DNA of 64,000 bases from Dendrophyllia cribrosa. Taxonomy: Eukaryota > Cnidaria > Anthozoa > Scleractinia > Dendrophylliidae. Positions 36,701-48,242 of this stretch are shown in pieces. The stretch's first letter is position 1. Each line of letters begins with the position of its first letter. The position numbers were made by a program, and so were the translations under genes. The stretch is from NCBI GenBank assembly GCA_024195265.1, contig JAJLRJ010000007.1, positions 26,210,600 through 26,274,599 of the forward strand, read 5' to 3'. The notes below the pieces were generated by a model. It did not search any database, was not told where the DNA came from, and saw only the letters and a program-made list of their open reading frames with translations.

Positions 36701-39700
36701 TGTCTACTTAATATTAAACAAGTCAATAAATTTACAAGCCTGCAAAATTTTCCAAATTATTTTTCTTATTTAAACGTGCCACTAGCTTGTTTGCGAATGG
36801 TTTAGTTTCAGAGATAATAACATGGTTGCCACAGCCACAGGATTTTGAAATTCCCTGACATTTCCCTGACTTTTCCCTGACAAATGTAAAACTTCCCTGA
36901 CAAACTAAATTAAGAAAATTCACAAATTAGTCCTGGCAATGGCCTCCAATCTCCCCTCACAGCCAACTTCAGCTATGCTTCATTGTAATGCAACCTGGAA
37001 AAATGGCTATATGTGTGAATAAATGTTTTTGTTTTCTCACCTTGACATTAACAGCTTGCATTCTTGATTACATAAAAACATCGCTGAGTTGGCAATAAAT
37101 AAATTAGTACTCTAACTTAAAATTTCACTTTTCCCTGACTTCTCCCAAAGACTTAAATTTTCCCTGACTTGGAATGAAATTCCCTGACTTTTCCCTGACC
37201 TTGAAGACTTTTTTTCCCCTGACTATTTCCTGACCTGTGGCAACCATAAATAATTTAATGATTAGCTTTGTTATATACAGTCATGTGTCGACATCACAGG
37301 GGATTATAAAATATTAAATGAAATGACTACTCATTCATTGCATTAATTTACATGTATTACCAAAGAATGAAATAGGAAATATAAGTAATAATAGGAATCA
37401 TGCACATGAAAAAACAATATTATTATTAAATAACATAATTATTTATTAACTTTCTCAACCAATGGAAAAGTGAACATATAAGATTCAGGCCAAACTGGAG
37501 GTTCTCATCTTTAATTTATAGTTTGTTTGTATTTAAAAAAATTCAGGAAGGCAGATATCAAAGAAGAGAGGCAGGGCAAGTACCAACAAAAACAATGTTG
37601 ATCTGAATGATGGTTCTTCAGATGAGGACACCTCATTAAAAAATGACAGTGGTAAGTTGAGTTAATTGAGTCAAAGTTATCAGTTTGCACTCAAGGAAAA
37701 AGACAGATAATAATTATAGTAGCTCATATACAGTACTGAGTTAGAACATCCAGCAAAAGTAAAACTTAAAAAGTTCTATGTGTGAATGAATGAGTGTAGC
37801 CTGGAGAATAACTAATGAAATTATATGGATCTTCCCAGTTGAGTCTTCACATCAGCTTGGAAGATCCATATAATTTCATTTATAAAGTTCTGTTGATCAT
37901 TGAATTTGTTAAACATTATGAGAAACTCTGAAAATATGATTTTTCTCAGCTAATGGCAATTGGAATCAAATTAAGTTACCCCAGTGTTTAATTAAGGAAT
38001 AACAATTCAAATTGTATTAATGTAATATTTTCTTTTTTGAAGAAATCAGGGCGTATCTAATCGATATTTTCGATACTCGATAGGAATCGATGGTAATCGA
38101 TCGTAATCGATAATAATCAATCGATTAATATCGGAAATCGATATATATCGATCGCTCGTTTTCTTGTGATTATCGATTTTGATCGATTTTTGTAATTAGC
38201 TATCGATTTTATCGATTTGTTCGAAAATAGACGAAGATCGTGTCGATTCACTTTCGTCAAGTGTTTATTTCTAGCGCCTGGTTGATCCTCGCCAGAACGA
38301 ATCCCCAACTCACTCGAACTAATAAACAGCAGCCCATATAAATTCAATTAACATCCTCTTAACACTTTATTGAAGTTTGACTATCGGAGTTTAAATTTCG
38401 CTATAAAACTTAAAAGAATCGAGCATACAGTGTATTAAAACAACAAGACATTGAACATTTTGTAACGCAGTGTAACGCAACTGTAATTTACACGTCCAAG
38501 AAGTCACGCTTTCTGGCACGCCTGCTAGAGTTTATCCTGCAGGTTTATCTTTCACGAGTCCTTTTCTCGTTCTGTTTCAACATTAACAACCTAAAAACTA
38601 TTGCAATCAAAGATATCTATATCGCTTTTAAAGCTTGGCAAGGCAGACTTGTAATGTCCAGGCCAGAAAGCATTTCTGAATTTACTTTCGCGAATAGCCA
38701 ACAAGATAGTAACTCCATCCAAAGACGAAAGAACTCAGTAACAAACCCTGTGACCAAACCTACATGTAGATGTAAACTGTAGACCATAACAATAAAACAA
38801 ACTACTGCTTGACAAAGAATTACTTCCAAGTATAAACCTATAAGTTCAAAAAGAAAGAGCAACTGAAATAAAAGATGTAGAAATAGTTCTCTTCTCTCGT
38901 CGTAATAAACTAACGGGAACAAAGAGGCCTTAAATGTAACGCTATTAATTTTATGCCAGTGTGATTGGTCATCATCATGGTTATTATTATAATTCAATGG
39001 AAAATGAAAGGGCCTGCCTTGTTGACAATGACTTTCTTGCAACTCTTCCCGGGCCTGGCGAACTTTGGCAATAAGGTCTTGTTTCTTTTCACTCGCTTTA
39101 TAAGTGACGTTAAGGTCGTCAAGAACTTCTTTGAGAAGACGTATGGTCATATTTTCTGGTTCTCCCATTTTCTTTTTCTTTTTCTCTTCTTCTCTACAGC
39201 GCTCTTCTGCACGTAAACGTTCCCTTTCAGCCGCCTCAAGCTCCGGTAAAATCTCCTCTAGATGTTCAGCGTTTACAGCGACCGGCCAAAGTCGAACTTC
39301 AGGTACTTCGGCAAAAGTTAACAGGTGCACGCTACAATCAGTCCATAAGTTCTCCTTTGTTTTGGACAATGACCACTTTCCTCCTTCTATCTTAGTTGCT
39401 GAAAGCACCTGGATGCAAACAGAAAATTTAAGTGTTTCTTCTTTTTTGTTTGTTTTTTTCCACTCGAATACCGGCACTTCGGACTTAGCTGACGTCTTAC
39501 GCAGCAGTCGCAAAACTAGACCGCACTTCAAACCAACCCCTGGAACCCAGAACGCCGCAATATCATCAAGATAGAGCCCAGAATCGGTTTTATTTGGCGA
39601 AACTAGTTTCTCCACTCGTTCATAGAAATCGTTTCTCGAAACTGCCATCCAGCGAGACATCCTAGATGCTGAGGGGTTGTATACTTTCCCTTGGCGAAGG

Positions 39701-42700
39701 GATAAAAATTCAGCAATGTGATAGTATTCGCCTTCGTATTCGACGTAATTTGGGCGCACCGTCTGGTCAGTAAACAACGAGGATCCTTCTTTGTATTGCG
39801 TTCTTTTTAACCGCTTTGAGGGTGGCTGACCCTCAGATTGCTCTTCATCTAGAATGGTAAGATCCGTTGTCGTTGCGGTTACTTGGTTGTAAAACATGTC
39901 CTTAACGCTGTCATGCGCTTTACATACAAACGCATAATTTTCCCGTTCAAAATCGGATTGGAATTTAAGTCCTAAACATGATTCATGAAACCAGTTTTCA
40001 CACCCAGGGTAATCGCAACCCAACCAGTGAGTTTTTGCTGGTGCCTTGAAGTTCCCATCCATGTATTTGCATTTCCCCGATTGAAACAAATGGCAGTGGC
40101 TAGGGTCGTCATCATCCTCGTCTTCTAGCAGATCTGTTTGTGCAGTTACGGATGTTTGGGCAGATGCAGCAATATCTGACAGAGCATATGCTGAACTGTG
40201 GTCGTTTTCTTCGGCAACAGAGCACAAAACGTCACTTTCTGCTTCTATCAGTTCCTGTAACGGTATAGAATCGAGTTCATCTGGCTCGACACCAATATCT
40301 GTTAAGGTGGATTCCATTCCTGGATTCAGATAAACTATTTCACCATCCTTATCTTTCCTAAGGATGTTTCCAGCAGTAAGCAACGGCAACATACCCAATT
40401 GCTCAACTGTTTTTAGAACTTCCCTTTCGGCCTCTTGTAACCCACTCAGAATTTCTTGTTCTGTATTCGTCGACCAGGACATTTGAGTTTGTTTCCGAGG
40501 AACCTCTTTGTATCTCAGCTCCTCCAACTTTAAAATTCTCCCACAAATGTCAAGTATGTCTAGCATGCATAAATTTGATTTGCCTCTATAAAAACCTCGT
40601 AGACGCGCAAACAGTCTTTCGCAGCTATCCGAACCAAAAACTTTGGGATGGAACGGTTCATCAGGAAAATGCCTGGAGAAAAGTTTCATCGAGAGGACAA
40701 GTGTATGTCCTGCGAGTATCATATCATTGTACGTTTGCAACGATATAAAGGAGGTTTCTATCGAATAGCTTGACATCTCTATCCATGCTTTCCATAAACG
40801 AACAAAGCAGACCGCCGACCACGCTAGCTTTGCTCTTTCTTTGACGGGTAAGTTTTCTTCTGTGAAACTTCTCATCATGTTATGCCCTATCTTAAGGTAA
40901 GTACGAGTTGCTTCCGTACGTTGGTCATTCCAGTCTTGTAAGCACTGTCGGACCTGTGGCTGTAAAATCCGCAGTGCGGCATCCACGTTCTGTCTGTCCC
41001 TAACAAAAACGTCACTTTTCCATAAACCACTGGTCAGTTTGTTTCTTTCATACAGTCGCATTAAGTCCTCGATCATGACGAATCCGTTTCCGAGCACCAG
41101 GACCCGTCTAACGTTCAGTATTTGATTCCTCCATTTCTTAATTAGGTGCTTCCAGTCAGGAAACATAAGAGTAGGAACTGTTATACCGTGGATATCTTCG
41201 ACAACACTGACAAAATTGAAGCCTTTGTGGGGAATCGAAATCACGTTGTTCAAATGTTCGCGCCTTTTTAAGAACCGTTCGAAATAATATTTTCTAAACT
41301 TAGAATCTCCATCAGCGCCTATGCCTAATATTTTCAAATTTTGTTGTGCCCCCCAGTTTACTGCACTGTTGAACCAGTTAACAACTGTTTCAAAGTTCTG
41401 TCCCTTAACAGCAGCTGACACAGCAAGCACAAAGCAAGGAACATGCTCCTTTAAGGGGGTCAGGACAATTGCATTGGCTAATCGCGCTTTCTCCATGCTT
41501 TCATTGCCTGTAATGTCAATGATGTCTTGTGCTGTTTTTACGACAACATCCTCTTCAGTGGCTATACCTATCAACTTGTTTCCTTTCACCCTGATAGAAG
41601 GTAATATGGCTGTCGCATCAATAGCAATGATAAAGGGCCCGTGATATCCAATTCGATCATAGAAGGAAGCTGCTTTGACAAAAATACTTGCTTCTAATTT
41701 GGTCGGAGTATGGAATTTGCTTCTTGCCGTTACGTAAGCGGTCTGAAGGCTTGGCCCGCCAATTTTTTCTCTTATTATTCTTAACAATGCCGGCCCACCA
41801 TAATCCAGGACAACCGCAAAAAACGATTTTGTGTCATCATTCCAGCGTTTACTTTCTTTTATGCTGTTTGTTAGTAGATTGGAAACAATGGATATTAATG
41901 TGCTACTCTTCTCACTCTGATTTCCAATCACTGCGGCAAGTTGCATTGCAATCTCTGGCAACTGCTTTCGGGCATTTTTTCCGGCTAGCTCTCGCTCCAA
42001 GTCGTGTAATGCCTCTTCTGAACATTTTACTTGCAGCCGAAGTTTTGCGATTTCATTCCTGTACTTTCCTGTTAAAGAATACACTCCTACCATGCCTTGT
42101 ATTAACGAGGATGTCAGTAGATTAACTTTTTCACAATAGTTTCTATCTTGATGCGACGGTCCCCAGAACTTTTGCATCGCATCAATTCTTTCCTTAGTGG
42201 ATTTATGCATTTCGTATCTGTATTCTGTCAAAAGATGTTATTTTCGCCGTAAAAGAAGACATCCGTTACATTTTCGACAGTGCTGACGAAAGTAACATTT
42301 TTTCAATGTTGTCTCTTGCTTCCGCAGTGCGTTCAACGTGTTGTAGTTTTGTATTGCAGATAATCTCTTCAACTGGAATGGTTGACCCCATGGTTGTTGA
42401 TGTATGCGCTGACGAAGATGGTGAAGATTCCAACACCATTTCACCCACTCTTTGTCCAAATTTCTTATTCATTTCTTTTCATGTCTCTGAGACAACCTTT
42501 TCCGTCTCTGCGGCCAGAGCAATTGTCCTCATGCTCAATGAATGTGCAGATTTTGAATCGGTTGTAGTAACTGGCAGGGTGGGCGGTGGCCTTGCGGGGA
42601 CTCTGTTTGTAGCTGCCTTTCCAAAGAAAGTTGTCAATAGTTTGTTTCCTGTTGTTTAAAAACAAAGATTGTACTCAAAGATCCGTAATTACATACACTT

Positions 42701-45700
42701 AAAGTCCTCTTGTACTAGAAAATCCCGGCTTAGACAATTTCGTAGGGTGGCTGGACGGACTTTTAAGTGCTTGTATCCGGGTAGGAGGTGGTATGAGTCA
42801 AACGCACAGCAATATCGTCACAATTCTTTCTAGACCGTCAGTACTGCACTCTTAATCAGCTGTAATCAGTGTATGAATACTACTGTTTGGAGATAGTAAT
42901 AAAGCTATCATTGACTGATACTGTTTTTCGTTTTCTTTTGTTCCCACCACCCACAATCTCTGGCGGTTATTTAATCATGACATCGAGAGAGAAAGCGCAA
43001 TGAGAGTCTTAAATCTTACTTCCGAATTTTATTACCAGCCTTCTCTGATTGTGCAATAGCAGAGCGCGCGAGAGACGTCATGACTCACACAAGACAAACC
43101 ATACAAACAAACCCGAATGGCGGGTAATTTTCATAAAACACTTTCTGACAACTGGTGTTTCTAAAACACATTTTTGAAATGAAAAATTCGCCTAGATTCC
43201 CTCTATTTTTCTCATAACACGCTGATGTTGTCCAGTGTGTTGTCTTAGCCTCATAGGGGGGTATGATAATTTACATTCTATTTTTAAACCTTGCATGCTT
43301 TGCTATTGCACGCGTGTACGGTCTGTCAGCGTCAGTTAGTCTGTGCGTTGCATTCAGAAGGCTCGATTTTCTCTCTCCGTCCACGTGCACCACGAACGCT
43401 GAATGAAATGGAAGCCTCTAAGGTTGTTAAAGTATCGGTTATCATCCAGGATAAATATCTGGATGATCTGAAAGGTTTTGTCACAGAAAAAGGAGGAAGC
43501 GTGGAGAGTTCGGAGACTTCAGATGTAAATGCCGCATGTGATCCCGGGTGTTCTGACGCAGTGCTTGACGCAGAAGCTCTTGTGCCAAAGGAAATCGCGT
43601 CAAAAATTTGTCGATGGCTCCAAAGAAACAGTGTTCCTCAAAAGGTTTTCGCCGAGAAAGTTTTGCATCGATCACAAGGATCGTTTTCCGACTACATGTC
43701 GAAGGCACCATCAACTATGCCAAAAACACATGGCCGGGCAGTTTGGCAAGAACTGAACGATTTTTTGCAAAGCAAAGAGAAGCAAGAGGAGCTGCTACAA
43801 CAGCTTAGGGAAGGTAAGCTCAATAACCCAGTAACTGTTCATATCTTTCTAAACATGCTAAAAGAGTTGAAGGTGAAAAAAACAAATAAAATAATTTTAT
43901 CACCTCCACCGGCGGAAATACAAGGAAAAAACCGGAAACGCAGTGCAATTGAATGTATTCAACCTGATTCATCTGATTTTTCTTTTTAAGGTGCAAAAGA
44001 GAAAAAATCGAAGAGCGGAGTCGAAGATGAATCAGAAGAAAACGCTAAAGTCCCCAGAAAGCGAAAGAAGTTTTCAGACTTAGAGTTGTCTGCCCTGGAC
44101 ACAGTGTTTTTGTCTTCTGGGGGCGCGCCAGATAAAGGCATCATCAAAAGGACCGCAGATGCCCTTAAGATTGACGAGCAAACAGTAAGTTATTGTCGCT
44201 TACCTTTTGGCTTACTTGCCAGAACGTGGCTGTTTGCATCCAAGTACCATCCGGCTTTGATTTTATGAGAGTTTTCATTCGCATGCCGCTTTATCAGCCA
44301 CATTGCTTTCGCATTGTCTTGATAATGCAGAGAAGTTCCACACGATGTACATGTCAAAGAAGTCTTGAAATCATTACCAGAACAGAGTGGTTTAAAACCA
44401 CGTTGTTGTAATTCCTTATTAAGGTCATTTACATCTCTCTGAGGGGCACTTTCAACTTGTAGAATAAAGTAATACCAAGAACTTACTACAAGACACAACG
44501 AGAGAAAGGCGCACAGCGAACGAAACATGTTTGCTGAAAGAAATGCTGGCGCTGCGGCGTTTCAAATGGTTTTATTCAGGGGGGGGGGGTATGCGCTTAC
44601 GTCATGATCAACTGCTGGCCCCGGTTGACGGTGCTATCCGCGTACTCGTTTTCACTGCTTTTGTTTAAAGAAAATTGAGGTTGTTCTTATTTCCAGCCCA
44701 TACATTTTATTATTTTTTTCCGTTCTTATAAAAAAAAGATTCTTAAAAACAGTGTTAAAAAGAAGAGTGTATTCCTTGCATTTCCCTGAACTGAAGCACT
44801 GAAGATGTTATAATATTTGCTCTCTATAGGTTATAACTTGGCTGAACAACCACCGCAGGAAGTGGAAGGAGGGGTCGTACACGCCCGGACAATATAACAG
44901 AGTATAGCAATCAGAGCAAGTCTATCAGAGATTAAATGCTGATTAGTTTGTGATTAAATATGTTTTTTGAAGGAGAAAGAGTTGTCTTTGTTGTGGTCAG
45001 CGGCTAACAAATGTAAACAAGCACGCCATTATACGTGCCCACAAGCGCTTGAATTTCTTCAAGAACGGGCGTCAAATTTGTCAACTTCTGCAGTTTTCTG
45101 TCACTTAAAATTTAGCATGATTTAGGCAGTGACTCAGAATATTACTAAGATTCTCGAATACCAATGCGGTAAAAAATTTCCTTTGCCTTGTACGTTAGTT
45201 GGCGATATTCAATTCGTCATTACACTGGATAACACCGATTACAGCACAGAGTACAGCACCATAAGACTGCTGGGCCGGAATATTCAGCTGAATATTGCCT
45301 GTCAATGAAGAAAGAAAATTAGAAAAAGTAGCTAACATAAGACTGCATAAAGCAAGATCAAAGTCGATTACGAGGTAAGAAAGTTTTCACGTCCGCCTAA
45401 GGAGCAGCTTTCACCATTTTTGTTTACGAGATGGCTGTTAAGGTTTGGCGCACGTTTTTTATTACCGATTTTCATCGATGTGATAAGAAAGTTTGTGATT
45501 ATCGATTTCGATCGATTAAATCAACTAATTAATCGACAAATATCGAGTATTATCGAGTAATATCGATTAATCGATTAGCTTTTCGATGATCGATTTCGAT
45601 CGATTAGATACGCCCTGAAGAAATAGACAAAGAAGCTGAAAGGGTTAAAATCCTTTTACAGAAATCAGAGGTAAATTGACAACTTATTTTATATTTATAT

Positions 45701-48242
45701 TACAAGATTTTTTGTCTCAGTTTACATCAGCTTGAAAATTATGTGGCATGACCTTGAGTATAAGCCTCGCGCATTAGAATGTCAATTCATAATTTTGGGG
45801 CATCAAAAATTGTTTTTAAGGTATATAGGGATGGGCCATCAGAAAAGTGATGCATGAAAGACGTCCAGAAAAAAATGTCTTGCATGTAAAAGTTGCTAAA
45901 AAAGGCCAACAATTTCTGCAAGACATATGACTAGAAAGATATTGTGCAAAAAAAGTCCCACCCCCATCACTTTTCTAATGGTTGTCACTAACCTGGAATT
46001 TATGGTCACAAATGTTGCTTTTTGTTCATAGTGTTACACGATTATGGAGTGAGCCTTACAAAAGAATCATCAAATCATTATCTAAATATTTCATATTTCA
46101 TTTTGTAGACAGCAAGCAATCCCCCCACCTGTTCTTCCCAGAGTTCAGCCATGCAAGGTGTCATTAGCAGGCTGGATGACATCAAAGGCCTGCTGGACCA
46201 GATGATAGCTTTGCAGAAAACTGCCATGGTGAAACAAAATACAGCTGGTATGGCAGCATCTGTGACCCCACCACCTGCCAAAAAACTTAAAACGAAACCC
46301 TATGCCAGCCCTCCGGACTTTGATAGCCAATGGACACAGGTAAATCCACAAGTGAATTTATCTAATACTTATAAAAGCTGAAATTAGTGGTCTGATACCT
46401 AATCTTACGTTATTAAGCAATTTCGAAAACCCTCTCAAATCAGTAAACAAAATTAGACTGCTACACTAGCAGTAATCACAGATTATGGAGATGCGTTCGA
46501 AGGAATTTCCGGCGGAAATGAGCCCTTGGAAAAAAAAAAAACAGGGGCAGCCATTTGGAAGACCGTCTACCAAAAAATCTCAAATATTTCTAGCAAATAT
46601 TTGGAGCTAGATGGTAATAAATAACTCATTCTCACTGCAGAGATCACCCACTCCCCTGGCAGATGTTAGTACTGCATTTGACAATGAAACAGACAATGGA
46701 AATGAAGAGTTTGTAAGTAACTTAATTATCTTTATCATTGAATATTTTAAGGATGTGTGTGCTTGGGGTTGCCTGCGAAGCACAAAAGAGTCGAAGTCCT
46801 GCCATCAAATTCACTGCAAACCTTCAACCAAAGCAGAATTTTCATCAGGATGTCTTAATCCTGCCCAGTCACGAAGCACTGATAATATTAATGTAATTTT
46901 CAAAACTCCCAGGGTGGGCTCTAATGGGGTATTGGGTTGAAAAACGAAAACTCCCTGTAAAAAATTCATAAAAAGTGTGGATAGCCTAAGATCTTATACT
47001 AAATTTGTCAGAAAGGTTGAATATTGACAATGATTAAATTTGAATGATAAAACCTACAAGTATGTACAAGATCAGCATCTTTGCCTAAAATTAAGTCTTG
47101 CAAGATTGTGGTCCAGGAGAGGCTTTAAACAATTGAAAAATGCAACCTTGATGTTGTTAGTTTCATTTTAAAGTCTGTGAAATGTATAGTATCCAACAAT
47201 TGTTCTTACTGCTCTCTGCATAAGATACATTGTGTCATACAATTTTATTTACTGATAGTTTATTTTGTCTTGTAGATTTATAATGGAATCAATCTCCTTC
47301 AAGATGTGGTTTCTAAAGCAAAAAAACCAAATCTTTATGCAACGGCACTCCTCTCCCATATCTTCACAGATGAAGAGATGAGGATGGGTTGTGTTGAACC
47401 CAAGGAGGGGGGTAAAAAGCCTGCCCTAGATCCTGTTAAGATAAATCTTATCAAGAGTAAGTCTTGATCTTTCACTTATATAATTATATAATTATAGTTC
47501 TCACCTGTAATGAGATTAAACAGGACTTGAATTTCACTGAAACTGAGCTTTTTTTTGTGGGTGATGTGGCGAAATTAAATCCTGATTTAGAGAATATAAT
47601 TTTATACAATGTAAGTGAATTCATTGAAATCTTTCGACTTGCTCTCTCGCCGATTTTAAAATAATGTTTTGCTCTTGTCTTGTATTTCATGAGAACTCGA
47701 ATAATAAGCAATCATCTGATTACAGAACATGGTTATAGGGGATAAACATAACCCGGATGTTTCATTTAGTCATGCTATGCAGCATGGGAATGGTAGTTCT
47801 CAAGTTCTTAAATTGCTAATATTTTCTAAGAAAATAAAGAAATAGTTTTTATAATTCAAAGTTGTGAGGAAAATTGTTATTTCTCAAACAGAATGTTTAG
47901 GAACGAAAATTAAAAAATCTGGTTAATGTATGGTTATCTTCTATTAAAAATTGTTCTAAAGTAGATGCAAGAGAATACAAGAACTTTATACATCCCTAAT
48001 TATTGTCAGTGTATGAGTAAATAAGCAAGGCAGAGAAGGGAATGTAACTGAACTAACCCTTGTCTCTACTGTTGTTTTTTTTTTTAATAGAATGTATCAC
48101 ACTCAAGTATGGGGAGAAGACAATGGACAGAAACTGGCATGACATCAGAACCAGTCTGAACCAGAAATGCCTTGATAAGTTAAAGATATGGAAAAAATTG
48201 ACAGGTACCACAGCTGCAGAGGACACTAAAAAGGCAGAATGA
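33748..48242 (+). CDS. BEN-domain accessory protein of the EnSpm-like element, nine exons
   Basis: Exons 33748-33814, 35894-36064, 36499-36612, 37547-37651, 45621-45670, 46109-46339, 46641-46712, 47276-47456 and 48091-48242 join with matching phases and GT..AG borders. Together they give an open frame of 380 residues. The N-terminal part contains FLVYFPGELKYSVVQGKNVV. The middle is acidic with a basic patch (KKLKTKP). The last two exons form a BEN domain: LLSHIFTDEEMRMG, then ALDPVKINLI and WHDIRTSLNQKCLDKLK. BEN domains bind DNA, often palindromic sites. I infer that it recognises the AGGATCCT arrays, analogous to TNPA of maize Spm. Intron 4 contains a 7.6-kb transposon. Introns 1 and 3 contain MITEs or small inverted repeats. 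Confidence 0.85.
34876..35530. repeat. Foldback element in intron 1 of the BEN gene
   Basis: A 655-bp near-perfect inverted repeat. It begins GTGGCTATATGGCCGGTAAC and ends with its inverse. The motif GACCGGCAGT / AAATGGCCGGCAGTTC recurs inside. It is non-coding. Confidence 0.85.
35592..35781. repeat. Hairpin MITE in intron 1 of the BEN gene
   Basis: Arms of about 85 bp, starting AAAGTGCCTATGAAGTGAAC and ending GTTTTTCACTTCATAGGCACTT, flank a short loop around CCTCGTCTCATAGG. It ends about 110 bp before exon 2. Confidence 0.85.
36822..37247. repeat. TTCCCTGAC-rich inverted-repeat element in intron 3
   Basis: ATGGTTGCCACAG at the left is inverted at the right (CTGTGGCAACCAT). Both ends carry clusters of TTCCCTGAC. 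It is non-coding. Confidence 0.8.
37814..37880. repeat. Short hairpin in intron 4
   Basis: AATGAAATTATATGGATCTTCC is inverted about 20 bp later, giving arms of about 25 bp. Confidence 0.75.
38047..38226 (+). repeat. Left subterminal ATCGAT array
   Basis: About 11 copies of the palindrome ATCGAT plus several near matches (TCGATA, ATCAAT) occur within about 170 bp. Many are preceded by TA. This density is far above chance. Confidence 0.9.
38617..42648 (-). CDS. Transposase-like protein with PHD finger and SAP-like region (possibly disrupted N-terminus)
   Basis: The main exon runs from 42217 to 38617, about 1,200 codons without interruption. Candidate catalytic acids are in FIIAIDATAI (about residue 205), ILGIGADGDSKF (about 308) and SDSCERLFARLRG (Glu about 538), an RNase H-like transposase pattern. 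A PHD-like finger spans about 720-773 (CKYMDG..., CDYPGCENWFHESC, FVCKAH). A nuclear-signal-like KRLKR is near 806 and a SAP-like helix region is at about 1027-1062. The final ~110 residues are hydrophobic and look like read-through. An upstream exon 42648-42270 joins through a 52-bp intron (42269-42218, GT..AG). Its frame has TGA at 42479-42481, so translation may start at ATG 42472 or the gene may be damaged. Confidence 0.7.
42649..43407. promoter_or_regulatory. Presumed divergent promoter region of the nested element
   Basis: It separates the 5' end of the minus-strand transposase-like gene from the ATG of the CUT-homeodomain gene. No coding exon is recognised here, although a further 5' exon of either gene could be hidden. 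Function is inferred from orientation. Confidence 0.35.
43408..44907 (+). CDS. Transposon-borne CUT-homeodomain protein, three exons, intact
   Basis: Exons 43408-43813, 43991-44184 and 44830-44907 join in frame to 225 residues, with donors GTAAGC and GTAAGT. Residues about 53-122 form a CUT domain: EIASKICRWL, VPQKVFAEKVLHRSQGSFSD and HGRAVWQELNDFL. Residues about 157-214 form a homeodomain: RKRKKFSDLELSAL, then across the last splice VITWLNNHRRKWK with the invariant Trp, Asn and Arg. The order, one CUT then one homeodomain, is that of ONECUT-type factors. Helix 3 has Asn at about position 50, unlike typical animal members. The protein ends just after the homeodomain and has no visible activation domain. 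Known CUT proteins favour ATCGAT/ATCAAT-type sites, which fill the element's ends. Confidence 0.85.
44908..45466. other. Non-coding interior of the nested element
   Basis: Between the CUT-homeodomain stop and the right array I see no exon, RNA or repeat. Confidence 0.4.
45467..45617 (-). repeat. Right subterminal ATCGAT array
   Basis: About seven ATCGAT copies plus ATCGAG and ATCGAC variants occur between 45467 and the end. The outermost 20 bp match the left end inverted. Confidence 0.9.

Larger units (their letters stand above)
38047..45617. mobile_element. 7.6-kb nested DNA transposon with ATCGAT-rich ends
   Basis: The left end CAGGGCGTATCTAATCGAT is inverted at the right, ending at 45617. 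AAGAAAT duplicates flank it (38040-38046 and 45618-45624). If the first C is excluded, the duplication reads GAAGAAAT plus one mismatch. Each end carries an ATCGAT-rich array. The interior holds a minus-strand transposase-like gene with PHD and SAP-like regions and a divergent plus-strand CUT-homeodomain gene. The 7-9 bp duplication and the DSCERLF motif hint at the hAT group, but the superfamily is uncertain. It is inserted exactly at the intron 4 / exon 5 acceptor of the BEN gene. Confidence 0.88.

Noticed and set aside
38047..38226. ATCGAT array as simple AT-rich low complexity
   Set aside because: ATCGAT contains a CpG and recurs about 11 times in 170 bp, with a matching array at the other end. 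Chance or simple-repeat expansion does not explain both.
39104..39574. 156-codon plus-strand frame
   Set aside because: It is an antisense shadow of the large minus-strand transposase-like exon. The minus frame has clear domain motifs.
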